DNA from: Terriglobus tenax
GTDB taxonomy: Bacteria > Acidobacteriota > Terriglobia > Terriglobales > Acidobacteriaceae
Assembly (NCBI RefSeq): GCF_025685395.1
Contig: NZ_JAGSYA010000004.1
Span: forward strand, 1,302,001 to 1,366,000
Reading direction: 5' to 3'
Length of the DNA stretch: 64,000 bases
This document shows positions 19,975 through 28,335 of this stretch, piece after piece. The notes beneath the pieces were generated by a model. That model saw only the letters and a program-made list of their open reading frames with translations. It had not been told where the DNA came from and made no database searches. A program made the translations under genes and the position numbers. Every line of letters begins with the position of its first letter. The stretch's first letter is position 1.

Positions 19975-20125
19975 GTTTCTTGCGGATATGTCACCCCGGC
20001 CGCAGCAGGAAACCGCAGTGTGTCCTGCGCAGTGGAGTGACCCGCATTTCCCTCTCACCTCACTCAAATACAGGTCTCTCTGCTGCGCCCCTTCGGGGCT
20101 CCGGTCGAGATGACAGGGTGTTTTG
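19975..20125. repeat. Dispersed intergenic repeat (GTCATCCCGACCGGAGC type) with inverted ends
   Basis: The spacer between the OPT gene and the hypothetical gene begins an element near TATGTCACCCCGGCCGCAGC and ends it near CTCCGGTCGAGATGACAG, approximately inverted termini. CTGTCATCCCGACCGGAGCG at 35622-35641 is the reverse-complement relative of the right end. CCCCTTCGGGG forms a short internal hairpin. No protein is encoded. Confidence 0.6.
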
Positions 20126-20164
20126 CTGAAAGCAATTAGGGATCGAAAAGAAACCAGGGATGCC

Positions 20165-20611
20165 TTACACCCGCTCTGTATCTGCCAGCAAAGCCTGCAC
20201 TCGCGCCGCCAGCTTTTTATCTTTCACCACGGCGGCGATCCAGCGTGGATTCTCAAACTCCTCGCCCGGCCAGTAGATGTTGAGGAACTCCCAGACCGTG
20301 TCCTGCACATTGTCATCCTCGTGTGAGACGCAGCTGACCTGCGGCAGTTCGTGCTCCACAGCATCTTCCAGACGCTCCATGGAACGCTCAAAGACCCCGC
20401 GCACACGGATACACTCCGGCCCCCACACACCGAAGTAGGCCAGCCCCTTGTTCAGCAGCTGCGCCGCCACCAGCTCGATCTCGCCGGAGTACACCTCGTC
20501 GGCATCCATCAACAGCAGGAGCACAAACGGGCGCGATCCGCGGATGGCCGCGGGCAGGCGCGCAATAGTTTCCACGAAGACACATTCAACCGGCTGATTC
20601 TGACTGCTCAC
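20165..20611 (-). CDS. Conserved-looking hypothetical protein
   Basis: 148 residues from GTG 20611. The protein is acidic, without signal peptide or membrane helix, and has strand-helix alternation: RPFVLLLLMDADEVYSGEIE, LVAAQLLNKGLAYFGVWGPE, then SHEDDNVQDTVWEFLNIYWP. These read like a small Rossmann-type alpha/beta domain ending in a helical tail. I do not recognise the family. It is divergent from the methyltransferase gene, with 52 bases between starts. Longer starts up to 20704 would overlap that gene and add no visible domain. Confidence 0.65.
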   Translation of the reverse strand: MSSQNQPVECVFVETIARLPAAIRGSRPFVLLLLMDADEVYSGEIELVAAQLLNKGLAYFGVWGPECIRVRGVFERSMERLEDAVEHELPQVSCVSHEDDNVQDTVWEFLNIYWPGEEFENPRWIAAVVKDKKLAARVQALLADTERV

Positions 20612-20663
20612 CCGACCGAGTGTATCGCCGATGCCGGCACGGCAAACAACGTAAGGTGGAGGT

Positions 20664-21305
20664 ATGCCGCTTACCCTCCAGGAACAGTTCGGACAGATCG
20701 ACATCTACGTCTTCGACCAGATTCTCCGTGGCAACATTACCGGCGGAATGACGGTGCTGGACGCCGGCTGCGGCTTTGGACGCAACCTGGTGCACCTGCT
20801 GCGCGAGGGCTGCAGGGTCTTTGCCGTCGACGCCAACCCCGCGGGCGTTGACCATGTGCGCCGTCTCTCGGCTGCGCTTGAGACGGGCCTTCCGGAGACG
20901 AACTTCCAGGTAGCGGCGATTGAGGAGATGCCCTTTCCGGAAGAGTTTGCCGACGTCGTGATCTGCAACTCCGTGCTGCACTTTGCCCGCGATGACGACC
21001 ACTTCCACGCCATGCTGGCCGGGCTGTGGCGTGCGGTCAGGCCGGGCGGCATGCTGTTCTGCCGGCTGGGTTCGCGCATCGGCATGGACTTTGAAGAGGT
21101 CGGCGAAAACCGCTATATCGTGGGCGATGGGCAGGAGTGGTTCCTGGTCGATGAGTCCATGCTGCTGGACTATACCGCGACCATGGAAGCCGTCCTGGTC
21201 GATCCCCTGAAAACCACCATCGTGCAGGATTACCGCTGCATGACCACGTGGGTGCTGCGCAAGCCACTGACCCACGCTTCCACACCGCATTCCCCGATAC
21301 CCTAA
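20664..21305 (+). CDS. Class I SAM-dependent methyltransferase
   Basis: 213 residues. Motif I is VLDAGCGFGRNLVHLLREG with the acidic residue at the end of strand 2 in VFAVDANP, and the later motifs are FADVVICNSVLHFARD and AVRPGGMLFCRLGS, the methyltransferase-11/25 pattern. The substrate cannot be told; the acceptor region is short. GGAGG sits two bases before the ATG. Its stop is five bases from the priA start, so they are likely co-transcribed. Confidence 0.88.
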   Translation: MPLTLQEQFGQIDIYVFDQILRGNITGGMTVLDAGCGFGRNLVHLLREGCRVFAVDANPAGVDHVRRLSAALETGLPETNFQVAAIEEMPFPEEFADVVICNSVLHFARDDDHFHAMLAGLWRAVRPGGMLFCRLGSRIGMDFEEVGENRYIVGDGQEWFLVDESMLLDYTATMEAVLVDPLKTTIVQDYRCMTTWVLRKPLTHASTPHSPIP

Positions 21306-21310
21306 GAGAA

Positions 21311-23803
21311 GTGCCTCGCTACGCTGACATCGCCCTGCCTGTCCCGCTGGACCGCCCGTTTACTTATGCGGTGGACGGCGTAGTCCCTGCCGTGGGCGCG
21401 CGGGTGCTGGTGCCCTTCTCCGGGCAGAAGCTGATGGGCGTGGTGGTGAAAGTGCACGACGACGCTCCGCCGCCGGAGATCGACACCAAACCCATCCAGC
21501 AGGTGCTGGACACCGAGGCTGTGCTCTCCGCCGAATTGATGGAACTGGCCAACTGGATCGCCGCCTACTACCTGGCTCCGCTGGGCGAGGTGTTGCGCGG
21601 CATGCTGCCGCTGATGGCCGAGGTCAAGCGCGACGTCACCTACCGCATTACCGAGGTGGGCCAGAAGATTCTTTACCAGGGTGCGGAGCTTGGCTCCTCG
21701 CGCCGCAGCAAACTTTCGCCCGAGGACCAGAACCGCGAGTACGCCGTGCTGAACCTGCTGGAGGCGGGCGAAGCCGCGCGGCCGGGGAAGATCCGCTCGG
21801 CCACCGGGGCAAACAAGGCGCTGCTGGAAGGAATGGTGCGCAAGAAGTGGCTGGTCCGCGAGACCGTCGCCGAGCAGCGCGACGCCCGGCGGCTGGAGAA
21901 GGTCGCCGTTCTCGTCCCTGACGCTCGCCTGCCCAAGCTGAACGATAACCAGATGCGCCTGCTGGCCGAACTTGCCGCCGTGGGCGGACGCATGAAGGTG
22001 GCCGACACCCGCGGGCTGCAGCTTCCGCAGACGACCCTCGGAACCCTGGTCCGCCGCGGGCTGGTCAGTATCGAAGAGGTGCCCGAGAGCTTCCACCTGA
22101 GCGGAGTGCATGTACCTGGCAAGAAGCACGCGCACGAGCACACGCTGAATCCGCAGCAGAAGGCCGCTGCAGACGCCATCATCGCCTCGCTGGATGCGCC
22201 TCCAGCCGAGTTCAAACCGACGCTGCTCTATGGCGTGACCGGCAGCGGCAAGACCGCCGTCTACTTCGCCGCCATGCAGGCTGCGCTGGACCGCGGCAAG
22301 GCCGCAATTCTGCTTGTGCCGGAGATTGGCCTTACGCCCGCCATGGCCGCGCAGCTTCACGCTGCCTTCGGCTCGCAGGTGGCGCTGTTGCACTCACAGC
22401 TTTCCCCGGACGAGCGCGCGGAGCAGTGGCACCGCATCCGCCGCGGCGAGGCTCCGGTTGTGGTCGGCACACGCTCGGCCATCTTCGCGCCTGCGCCCAA
22501 GCTGGGGTTGATCCTCGTCGACGAAGAACACGATGGCAGCTACAAGCAGGAAGAGACGCCGCGCTATCACGCCCGCGACACAGCCATTGTCCGTGCTCGG
22601 CTGAATGGAGCGGCCATCGCCATCGGTTCGGCCACGCCCTCGCTGGAGAGCTGGCACAATGGCCAGCGCGGCAAGTACACGCTGCTGCAGATGCCGGACC
22701 GCGTCTCCAACCGTCCGCTGCCGGAGGTTGAGCTGATCGACATGCGCGCCGAGTTCCAGCACACCGGGCAGGACGCTCTCTTCTCGCGCACGCTGCTGGA
22801 GGAAACACGCACAGCGCTAGACCGTGGGGAGCAGGCCATCATCCTTCTCAATCGCCGCGGCTACAGCTTCGTAGTCATGTGCCGCAGTTGCGGCGAGAAG
22901 ATCGAGTGCCAGAACTGTGCCATCGCCATGACGTACCACAAACATGGCCGCGCCGATGACTTTGACGACCACGCCAAGGCAGGCCAGCGGCTGGAGTGCC
23001 ACTACTGCGGCTTCCGGCGCACCGTGCCCTCGGTCTGCCCCAAGTGCCAGTCTGAGCACCTGTATTACCTGGGTGCGGGCTCGCAGCAGGGCGAGGAGAA
23101 GCTCATCGAGCTCTTCCCCAACGCCCGTATCGGCCGCATGGACCGCGATACCGTACGAGGCCGCGCCGACATGGAACGCCTGCTCACGCGGCTGCACTCG
23201 GGCGAGATCAACCTTCTGGTCGGCACGCAGATGATCGCCAAGGGACACGACATTCACGGCGTCACGCTGGTGGGCGTCGTGGGTGCGGACTTCGCTCTGG
23301 GGCTGCCGGACTTCCGCGCCGCCGAGCGCGTCTTCCAGTTGCTGACGCAGGTGAGCGGACGCGCCGGTCGCGGCGACAAGCCAGGACGCGTCGTGGTGCA
23401 GAGCTACCACCCCGACCACTACGCCATGAAGTTCGCCCAGCAGCATGACTACCACTCCTTTGTGCAGAAGGAGCTGCAGTACCGACGCTGGATGCACTAC
23501 CCGCCCTTCACCGCACTGGCCAACCTGGTGATCCAGAGCGATGAGCTGGCACAGGCCGCCGGATGGGCGGCTGAGCTCGGCAGATTCGTGGAGAAGACAC
23601 CGCTGCCGAAGGTCCGCATCATCGGCCCGGCCACGGCGCCGCTGTCGCGCATCAAGAAGATCTACCGCTTCCACTTTGTGCTGAAGTCAGAGAGCCGTGC
23701 CGCACTGGCGGAGGCGCTGCGCGCCATGCTTGCGCACGCAGAGACACAGCAGATTCCACGCGCGGCCATCATCGCCGATGTGGATGCCGTTCACCTGATG
23801 TAA
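21311..23803 (+). CDS. priA: Primosomal protein N' (replication-restart DNA helicase PriA)
   Basis: 830 residues. The N-terminal 3'-end-binding domain (ADIALPVPLDRPFTYAVDG) is followed by a winged-helix region and the helicase core: Walker A GVTGSGKT near residue 308, DEEH box VDEEHDGSYKQ, and IGSATPSLES. Zinc cysteines follow as CRSCGEKIECQNC, then CHYCGF and CPKCQ, and then QVSGRAGRG. PriA reloads the replisome at stalled forks. The length is slightly above E. coli PriA (732). GTG 21311 is used because homology starts at its second residue. Confidence 0.95.
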   Translation: MPRYADIALPVPLDRPFTYAVDGVVPAVGARVLVPFSGQKLMGVVVKVHDDAPPPEIDTKPIQQVLDTEAVLSAELMELANWIAAYYLAPLGEVLRGMLPLMAEVKRDVTYRITEVGQKILYQGAELGSSRRSKLSPEDQNREYAVLNLLEAGEAARPGKIRSATGANKALLEGMVRKKWLVRETVAEQRDARRLEKVAVLVPDARLPKLNDNQMRLLAELAAVGGRMKVADTRGLQLPQTTLGTLVRRGLVSIEEVPESFHLSGVHVPGKKHAHEHTLNPQQKAAADAIIASLDAPPAEFKPTLLYGVTGSGKTAVYFAAMQAALDRGKAAILLVPEIGLTPAMAAQLHAAFGSQVALLHSQLSPDERAEQWHRIRRGEAPVVVGTRSAIFAPAPKLGLILVDEEHDGSYKQEETPRYHARDTAIVRARLNGAAIAIGSATPSLESWHNGQRGKYTLLQMPDRVSNRPLPEVELIDMRAEFQHTGQDALFSRTLLEETRTALDRGEQAIILLNRRGYSFVVMCRSCGEKIECQNCAIAMTYHKHGRADDFDDHAKAGQRLECHYCGFRRTVPSVCPKCQSEHLYYLGAGSQQGEEKLIELFPNARIGRMDRDTVRGRADMERLLTRLHSGEINLLVGTQMIAKGHDIHGVTLVGVVGADFALGLPDFRAAERVFQLLTQVSGRAGRGDKPGRVVVQSYHPDHYAMKFAQQHDYHSFVQKELQYRRWMHYPPFTALANLVIQSDELAQAAGWAAELGRFVEKTPLPKVRIIGPATAPLSRIKKIYRFHFVLKSESRAALAEALRAMLAHAETQQIPRAAIIADVDAVHLM

Positions 23804-23812
23804 AGGAGTAGG

Positions 23813-24082
23813 CTAGCCGATGACCTGCAGGTCTTTGCCGGGTTTGAAGCGTACGGCTTTTCCTGGAGTGATGCTGACCTCGGCGCCGGTGCGCGGATTG
23901 CGTCCGATTCCGGTCTTGCGGGGACGCACGTTGAAGACGCCAAAACCGCGCAGTTCAATGCGGTCTCCCGTGGCAAGCGCCTGTTTCATTGCTTCGAAGA
24001 TCGTGTCCACCGCAGCTTCGGCCTTGGTTCGGGGAAGACCTGTGCGATCCACAATCCGCTGAATAAGATCCTGCTTGATCAC
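23813..24082 (-). CDS. HU/IHF-family nucleoid DNA-binding protein
   Basis: 89 residues. KQDLIQRIVDRTGLPRTKAE forms the helical dimerisation part, and ELRGFGVFNVRPRKTGIGRN with PRTGAEVSITPGKAVRFKPG forms the beta-arm that bends DNA. It is close to IHF-alpha/HU in layout; which of the two cannot be fixed from sequence alone. GTG 24082 is preceded by GAGGG; a TTG at 24103 would add seven residues. It is divergent from dcd with overlapping promoter elements. Confidence 0.92.
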   Translation of the reverse strand: MIKQDLIQRIVDRTGLPRTKAEAAVDTIFEAMKQALATGDRIELRGFGVFNVRPRKTGIGRNPRTGAEVSITPGKAVRFKPGKDLQVIG

Positions 24083-24151
24083 CTGGGATTGCCCTCGCAA
24101 CAAAGAAATTCAGAAAAAGGCCTTTGTGACAACGCCTTCTTTCCTGTGCTG

Positions 24152-24180
24152 ATGGTAGAAAGCGTTGAAAAGATTGTCAA
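24152..24180 (-). promoter_or_regulatory. Promoter of the HU/IHF gene
   Basis: On the minus strand TTGACA (24180-24175) is followed by a 17-base spacer and TACCAT (24157-24152), about 70 bases before GTG 24082. Its -35 hexamer overlaps that of the dcd promoter. Confidence 0.65.
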
Positions 24181-24202
24181 CGCGCATACAGTCCCGTAAG
24201 AT
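24174..24202 (+). promoter_or_regulatory. Promoter of dcd
   Basis: TTGTCA (24174-24179), 17 bases, TAAGAT (24197-24202), 64 bases before ATG 24266. The -35 shares five bases with the opposed HU promoter, so the two polymerases cannot occupy the site together. Confidence 0.65.
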
Positions 24203-24265
24203 TGCCTTTTCCGGCACCATTTAATGCGCTGCCTGGTATCTGTCCCAAGGAGATTCACCCCAGAC

Positions 24266-24820
24266 ATGTCCATCAAGAGCGACCGCTGGATTCGGCAGCA
24301 GGCCATCGAACACGGAATGATCCGCCCCTTCAGCGAAAAGCAGGTCCGCGAGGGTGTCATCTCCTATGGACTGTCGTCTTACGGCTACGATCTGCGGGTC
24401 TCCGACGAATTCAAGATCTTCACCAATGTCAATTCGGCCATCATCGACCCGAAGAACTTCGATGAGCGCTCCTTTGTCACCGTTCAGGCGGACTCCGTCA
24501 TCGTTCCGCCAAACTCCTTCGCTCTGGCACGTTCAATCGAGTACTTCAAGATTCCTCGGGATGTGCTCACTATCTGCGTTGGAAAGTCCACCTATGCTCG
24601 TTGCGGCATCATCGTCAATGTGACGCCCTTTGAGCCGGAATGGGAGGGTTTTGTGACCCTCGAAATCTCGAATACAACCCCTCTGCCGGCGCGTGTCTAC
24701 GCCAACGAGGGCCTTTGCCAGATCCTTTTCTTCCAGTCGGACGAAATCTGCGAAGTCAGTTATGCCGACCGTGGAGGGAAATACCAGAACCAGCAGGGCA
24801 TCGTCCTGCCGAAGCTCTAA
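24266..24820 (+). CDS. dcd: dCTP deaminase
   Basis: 184 residues. [40 protein letters not shown] and the [20 protein letters not shown] segment with its catalytic Glu are diagnostic of the Dcd/dUTPase trimer family. The enzyme deaminates dCTP to dUTP, feeding dUMP and hence dTTP synthesis. C-terminal [13 protein letters not shown] is the nucleotide-closing tail. The ATG starts [13 protein letters not shown], the usual family start; AAGGAG lies 13 bases before it, somewhat far. Confidence 0.95.
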   Translation: MSIKSDRWIRQQAIEHGMIRPFSEKQVREGVISYGLSSYGYDLRVSDEFKIFTNVNSAIIDPKNFDERSFVTVQADSVIVPPNSFALARSIEYFKIPRDVLTICVGKSTYARCGIIVNVTPFEPEWEGFVTLEISNTTPLPARVYANEGLCQILFFQSDEICEVSYADRGGKYQNQQGIVLPKL

Positions 24821-25001
24821 ATCAACGTTCTTTTTCTTTATCCCAGGCATTGCACGGTATATCCGGTCGTGCCCGCAGTAATTCGCTGAGCAAGCTCCTG
24901 CGTAACTTTAGCCCAAGCGTCCCTGTTGTCCATCCCAGGCGCAGCACAGCCCCTTTCGTGCCGCGCCCGCAGCACCTGTTGAGTAAAAATCTGCGGAAAA
25001 T

Positions 25002-25652
25002 ATGGCAAAAGAGTCCACGAACCACCCTTTCCGTCTGGGGCTGATGGCGACGGACCCGGTGCGCCTGGCCGGGCTTGAAGCAATCTTCGAGCAATCGAAT
25101 ATCGAGGTGGTACCGATCACCGTTCCGGGAAGCTTCCGGGAAAGCGATCTCTCCATCCTCATCATCGATTCGCAGGCGACCGAGCACCTGCTGGTGCTGC
25201 TGGCATCGCTGACACGCACCCACCCGGGGATTCGGATCGTTGTCCTGGGCCAGCATAACGACCCGGAATATATCCAGAAGGTCATCGGAGCCGGGGCTCG
25301 CGGCTACCTGGCCTATTCTGCCTCCGAACGTGACTTCCAGATGGCGATCGATGCCGTCCGCGACGGTTCCGTATGGGCGCCGCGCAAGGTGCTCGCAAAC
25401 CTGATCAGCCATCCCTCGGGCGGCCGGCCGTCCTCAGATCCGCCGGAATTCACTCCGCGAGAGGTTCAGGTTCTCGAGTTGCTGACCGCAGGCCGGTCCA
25501 ACCGCGAGATTGGCCTCTCTTTGCAGATTGACGAGTCAACCGTCAAAGCGCACGTCGGACGGCTGATGAGGAAGGTAGGGGTTGCGAACCGTATCTCCTT
25601 GACTATGTATGCGATGCAGCATCTCTTTCCCATCTCTGGACGGAAGAAATAG
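25002..25652 (+). CDS. NarL/LuxR-type response regulator with degenerate receiver
   Basis: 216 residues. The C-terminal LuxR helix-turn-helix is intact (FTPREVQVLELLTAGRSNRE, IGLSLQIDESTVKAHVGRLM). The N-terminal receiver keeps Asp56 (LIIDSQ) but lacks other phosphorylation residues: the acidic pair is Thr17-Asp18, the switch Thr is Gly in VVLGQH, and the conserved Lys of GYLLK is Tyr in GYLAYS. It probably acts without classical phosphorylation, or as a pseudo-receiver. No kinase gene is adjacent; the nearest histidine kinase begins 1 kb downstream. Confidence 0.88.
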   Translation: MAKESTNHPFRLGLMATDPVRLAGLEAIFEQSNIEVVPITVPGSFRESDLSILIIDSQATEHLLVLLASLTRTHPGIRIVVLGQHNDPEYIQKVIGAGARGYLAYSASERDFQMAIDAVRDGSVWAPRKVLANLISHPSGGRPSSDPPEFTPREVQVLELLTAGRSNREIGLSLQIDESTVKAHVGRLMRKVGVANRISLTMYAMQHLFPISGRKK

Positions 25653-25776
25653 GTAACTTTTTCCTATTTACTTATCAGTAAACTTTTTTAGCACTTACGT
25701 CGACAGACCTCCGTACTGTTGCGCACACATGCGTAACCACGCACAGTAATCCAAGCAACACAGACCTGGGAGAAGC

Positions 25777-25824
25777 GGGGCTGACGGATACGGCACAAAC
25801 CGGGTACGCAGCCCCCATTTTTTT
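25777..25824 (+). terminator. Terminator or attenuator hairpin upstream of the SYLF gene
   Basis: GGGGCTG (25777-25783) pairs with CAGCCCC (25809-25815), followed by CA and seven T residues. The loop contains a smaller CGG/CCG hairpin. It lies 88 bases before the SYLF start and 125 bases after the LuxR stop. It may simply end the LuxR transcript; a structured 5' leader for the SYLF gene is possible. The preceding stretch 25653-25776 has no gene. Confidence 0.6.
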
Positions 25825-25912
25825 GTCCCTTCATTTCCCCGTACAACTTCTGATTTCCCCCGTCCATCCATTCAATTAGACGAGGCGCATTCGCGCCCGA
25901 AAGGACGAACCA

Positions 25913-26605
25913 ATGAAAAAGCTTGCAGCAGCACTGTGTGGGACGGTCATGACTCTGGCGCCGCTGGCACACGCCGCGGACACCTCAAAGGAAGTTGAGC
26001 GTTTGCAGTCGGCCGAGGGCGTGCTGACAGAGATCATGGCGACGCCGGATAAGTCGATTCCGCAGAGCATTCTTGCCAGCGCGTACTGCGTGACGGTGAT
26101 TCCTTCGTACAAGAAGGCTGCCTTTGTTGTAGGCGGACAGTATGGCCAGGGCGTTACCACCTGCCGCACCGGCCATGGCTGGTCGGCTCCGGTCTTCGTC
26201 AAACTGACTGGCGGAAGCTTTGGCTTCCAGATCGGCGGACAGGCCACGGACCTGGTCATCATCGCCATGAACCAGAAGGGCATGCAGGACATGCTGAAGA
26301 ATAAGTTCAAGATTGGTGGCGACGCTGCCGCTTCCGCCGGTCCGGTGGGCCGCAATGCACAGGCCGGTACGGACTGGAAGCTGAACGCCGAACTGCTGAC
26401 CTACTCCCGTTCGAAGGGCCTGTTCGCGGGCATCGATCTGGAGGGTGCATGGTTTGAGCAGAACGATACCGACACCCGCGACTTCTACGGTTCGGCCATT
26501 CCGTTCGAGACCATCCTGAAGGGCAACACCCCGGCCCCGTCGGCGGCTCAGCCCTTTGTACGCACCGTAGCCAAGTACTTCGTAACCTCAAAGGCCGCTC
26601 AGTAA
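25913..26605 (+). CDS. Secreted SYLF (YSC84)-domain lipid-binding protein
   Basis: 230 residues with signal peptide MKKLAAALCGTVMTLAPLAH ending AA. The SYLF domain is clear: SILASAYCVTVIPSYKKAAF, VVGGQYGQGVTTCRTGHGWS, PVFVKLTGGSFGFQIGGQAT, then ELLTYSRSKGLFAGIDLEGA. In eukaryotes this domain binds phosphoinositides; bacterial versions are periplasmic and probably lipid-binding. Two Cys (CVTV and TCRTG) could form a disulfide. GAAAGGACGAACCA before the ATG gives a ribosome site, and a strong terminator follows. Confidence 0.9.
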   Translation: MKKLAAALCGTVMTLAPLAHAADTSKEVERLQSAEGVLTEIMATPDKSIPQSILASAYCVTVIPSYKKAAFVVGGQYGQGVTTCRTGHGWSAPVFVKLTGGSFGFQIGGQATDLVIIAMNQKGMQDMLKNKFKIGGDAAASAGPVGRNAQAGTDWKLNAELLTYSRSKGLFAGIDLEGAWFEQNDTDTRDFYGSAIPFETILKGNTPAPSAAQPFVRTVAKYFVTSKAAQ

Positions 26606-26622
26606 CCCGTCCTCTTTCAGGA

Positions 26623-26655
26623 AAAAGGCCGCCCTTTCGGCGGCCTTTTCTTTTT
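26623..26655 (+). terminator. Rho-independent terminator after the SYLF gene
   Basis: AAAAGGCCGCC (26623-26633) pairs with GGCGGCCTTTT (26639-26649) across a five-base loop, then CTTTTT. Confidence 0.92.
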
Positions 26656-26696
26656 GCGAAACAAAACAGCATGACTATGATGGAACATCCTCACCC

Positions 26697-28295
26697 ATGA
26701 GCCTGCCTCTGTCTTCCTCTGAGATCGACGAGAAACTCCAGCTACTGCTGGAAGCAGGGCAACGGCTGTCGACCGTCAACGAGGTCGAGGCGCTTCTGCA
26801 GACGGCGGTCGATGCGGGATGTGCTCTCAGCGGAGCGCAGACGGGGCTGCTTTTCTATTCCCCGCCTTCGGGAGGTGCCCCGCTCTGCGTCACCTCCGGC
26901 ACAGCTCCTGCCGTAGAGGCTTTGCCAGCCTTCCAGATTCCCCAACAGGTTCTCCGTCTGGACGGCGGAGCATTTCTCTCAGAGCCATCCTGGATCCCGC
27001 CACAGCTCCTCTCAAAAAACTTCCGCAGCTATCTGGCGGTTCCCTTCCGGTCCTCGCCCGAGGCGGGAGCGGGCGTCTTTTTTTATGGCAGCGAACAGAA
27101 TGAGGCATTCTCTGACCAGATGGAGACCTGCCTGGTCTCGCTTGCCGCGCAAACGGCAAGCGCACTGGAGATGGCACGGCTCCGCCGGCAACTCCAGGGA
27201 CGGGAGAGCGAGGAAAATGCCCATGCCAGGCACCTGAGCGAACTGGCGGCAATTGTAGCCAGCTCCGAGGACCCGATCCTCAGCAAAAGCCTGGATGGCG
27301 TCATCACCAGTTGGAATGCTGCAGCAAGCCGCGTCCTGGGCTACACCGCGGAGGAGATCGTCGGCCAGTCCATCCTGCAGCTCATCCCTCCGGAACTGCA
27401 TACCGACGAGGCCATCATCCAGAGCAAGATCCGGAACGGGGAGCGGCTGGAGCACTTCGAGACGGTCCGCTTGACGAAGAATGGAGATCGTATCGATGTT
27501 TCGCTCTCGGTCTCTCCTCTCAAGGACGAGACGGGAAGAATCGTCGGCGCCTCCAAGATTCTGCGCGACATCACGGCACGTAAGCGGATGGAACAGTCCC
27601 TGCTTCAGGCTGAAAAAATCGCCGCCACCGGGCGCATGGCAGCCACCATCGCGCATGAGATCAACAACCCCCTGGAGTCGGTCATCAACCTGCTGTACCT
27701 GCTGCGGCCCATGATCGTGGACCCGGACGGCATCGGATATCTGGATACGGCCGAGTTGGAGCTGGCGCGCGTCTCCCATATCGCCAAGCAGACCCTGGGC
27801 TTTTACCGCGAGCACGCCTCGGCGAAGCCGGTCTCCGTGGCGGAACTGATGCAACATGCCCTGCGCGTCTACGAGCCCCGCTGCCAGGCATTCTGGATCA
27901 AGGTTGAGCAGCACATTACGTCCGAGCGGAAGCCGGTTTTGCGGCAGGGCGAGATGCTGCAGGTCATCTCAAACCTGATCACCAACTCGATCTACGCCAT
28001 GCCAAACGGCGGTACCCTGCGCGTCTCCGTCAAGGACACCCCGGAGCCCGGCGATGGCGTGATTTTCAGCATTGAGGACACCGGGACCGGCATTGCTCCG
28101 GAGAACCTGGAGCGCATCTTCGAGGCATTTTTCACCACGCGCAGCACCATTGGCACCGGCATCGGCCTGTTCATCTCCCGGCAGTTTGTGGAAGGCCACG
28201 GGGGCCGGATCAGCGTGACCAGCAGCACGGACAAGGACGCCCACGGAACATGCTTCGAGGTCTTTCTGCCACTCAGCCCTCCGTCTGAGGCATAG
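26697..28295 (+). CDS. Soluble GAF-PAS sensor histidine kinase
   Basis: 532 residues and no membrane helix. Residues about 10-160 resemble a GAF domain. Residues about 185-300 form a PAS domain with its PAC tail (LDGVITSWNAAASRVLGYTA, then DETGRIVGASKILRDITARK). HisKA carries the phospho-acceptor His320 in MAATIAHEINNPLESVINLL. HATPase motifs are N-box NLITNSIYAMPNGG, G1 DTGTGI and G2 GTGIGL. It autophosphorylates in response to a cytoplasmic cue, possibly a small ligand in GAF/PAS. No receiver or response regulator is adjacent, so its partner is unknown. Confidence 0.93.
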   Translation: MSLPLSSSEIDEKLQLLLEAGQRLSTVNEVEALLQTAVDAGCALSGAQTGLLFYSPPSGGAPLCVTSGTAPAVEALPAFQIPQQVLRLDGGAFLSEPSWIPPQLLSKNFRSYLAVPFRSSPEAGAGVFFYGSEQNEAFSDQMETCLVSLAAQTASALEMARLRRQLQGRESEENAHARHLSELAAIVASSEDPILSKSLDGVITSWNAAASRVLGYTAEEIVGQSILQLIPPELHTDEAIIQSKIRNGERLEHFETVRLTKNGDRIDVSLSVSPLKDETGRIVGASKILRDITARKRMEQSLLQAEKIAATGRMAATIAHEINNPLESVINLLYLLRPMIVDPDGIGYLDTAELELARVSHIAKQTLGFYREHASAKPVSVAELMQHALRVYEPRCQAFWIKVEQHITSERKPVLRQGEMLQVISNLITNSIYAMPNGGTLRVSVKDTPEPGDGVIFSIEDTGTGIAPENLERIFEAFFTTRSTIGTGIGLFISRQFVEGHGGRISVTSSTDKDAHGTCFEVFLPLSPPSEA

Positions 28296-28335
28296 GCCGG
28301 TAGCGCGCCCCGTCTTCCCCATCTAAACTGTTGCT

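Noticed and set aside
25690-25824. A c-di-GMP or other known riboswitch before the SYLF gene
   Set aside because: The conserved GEMM core sequences are not found; only the terminator-like hairpin can be supported.
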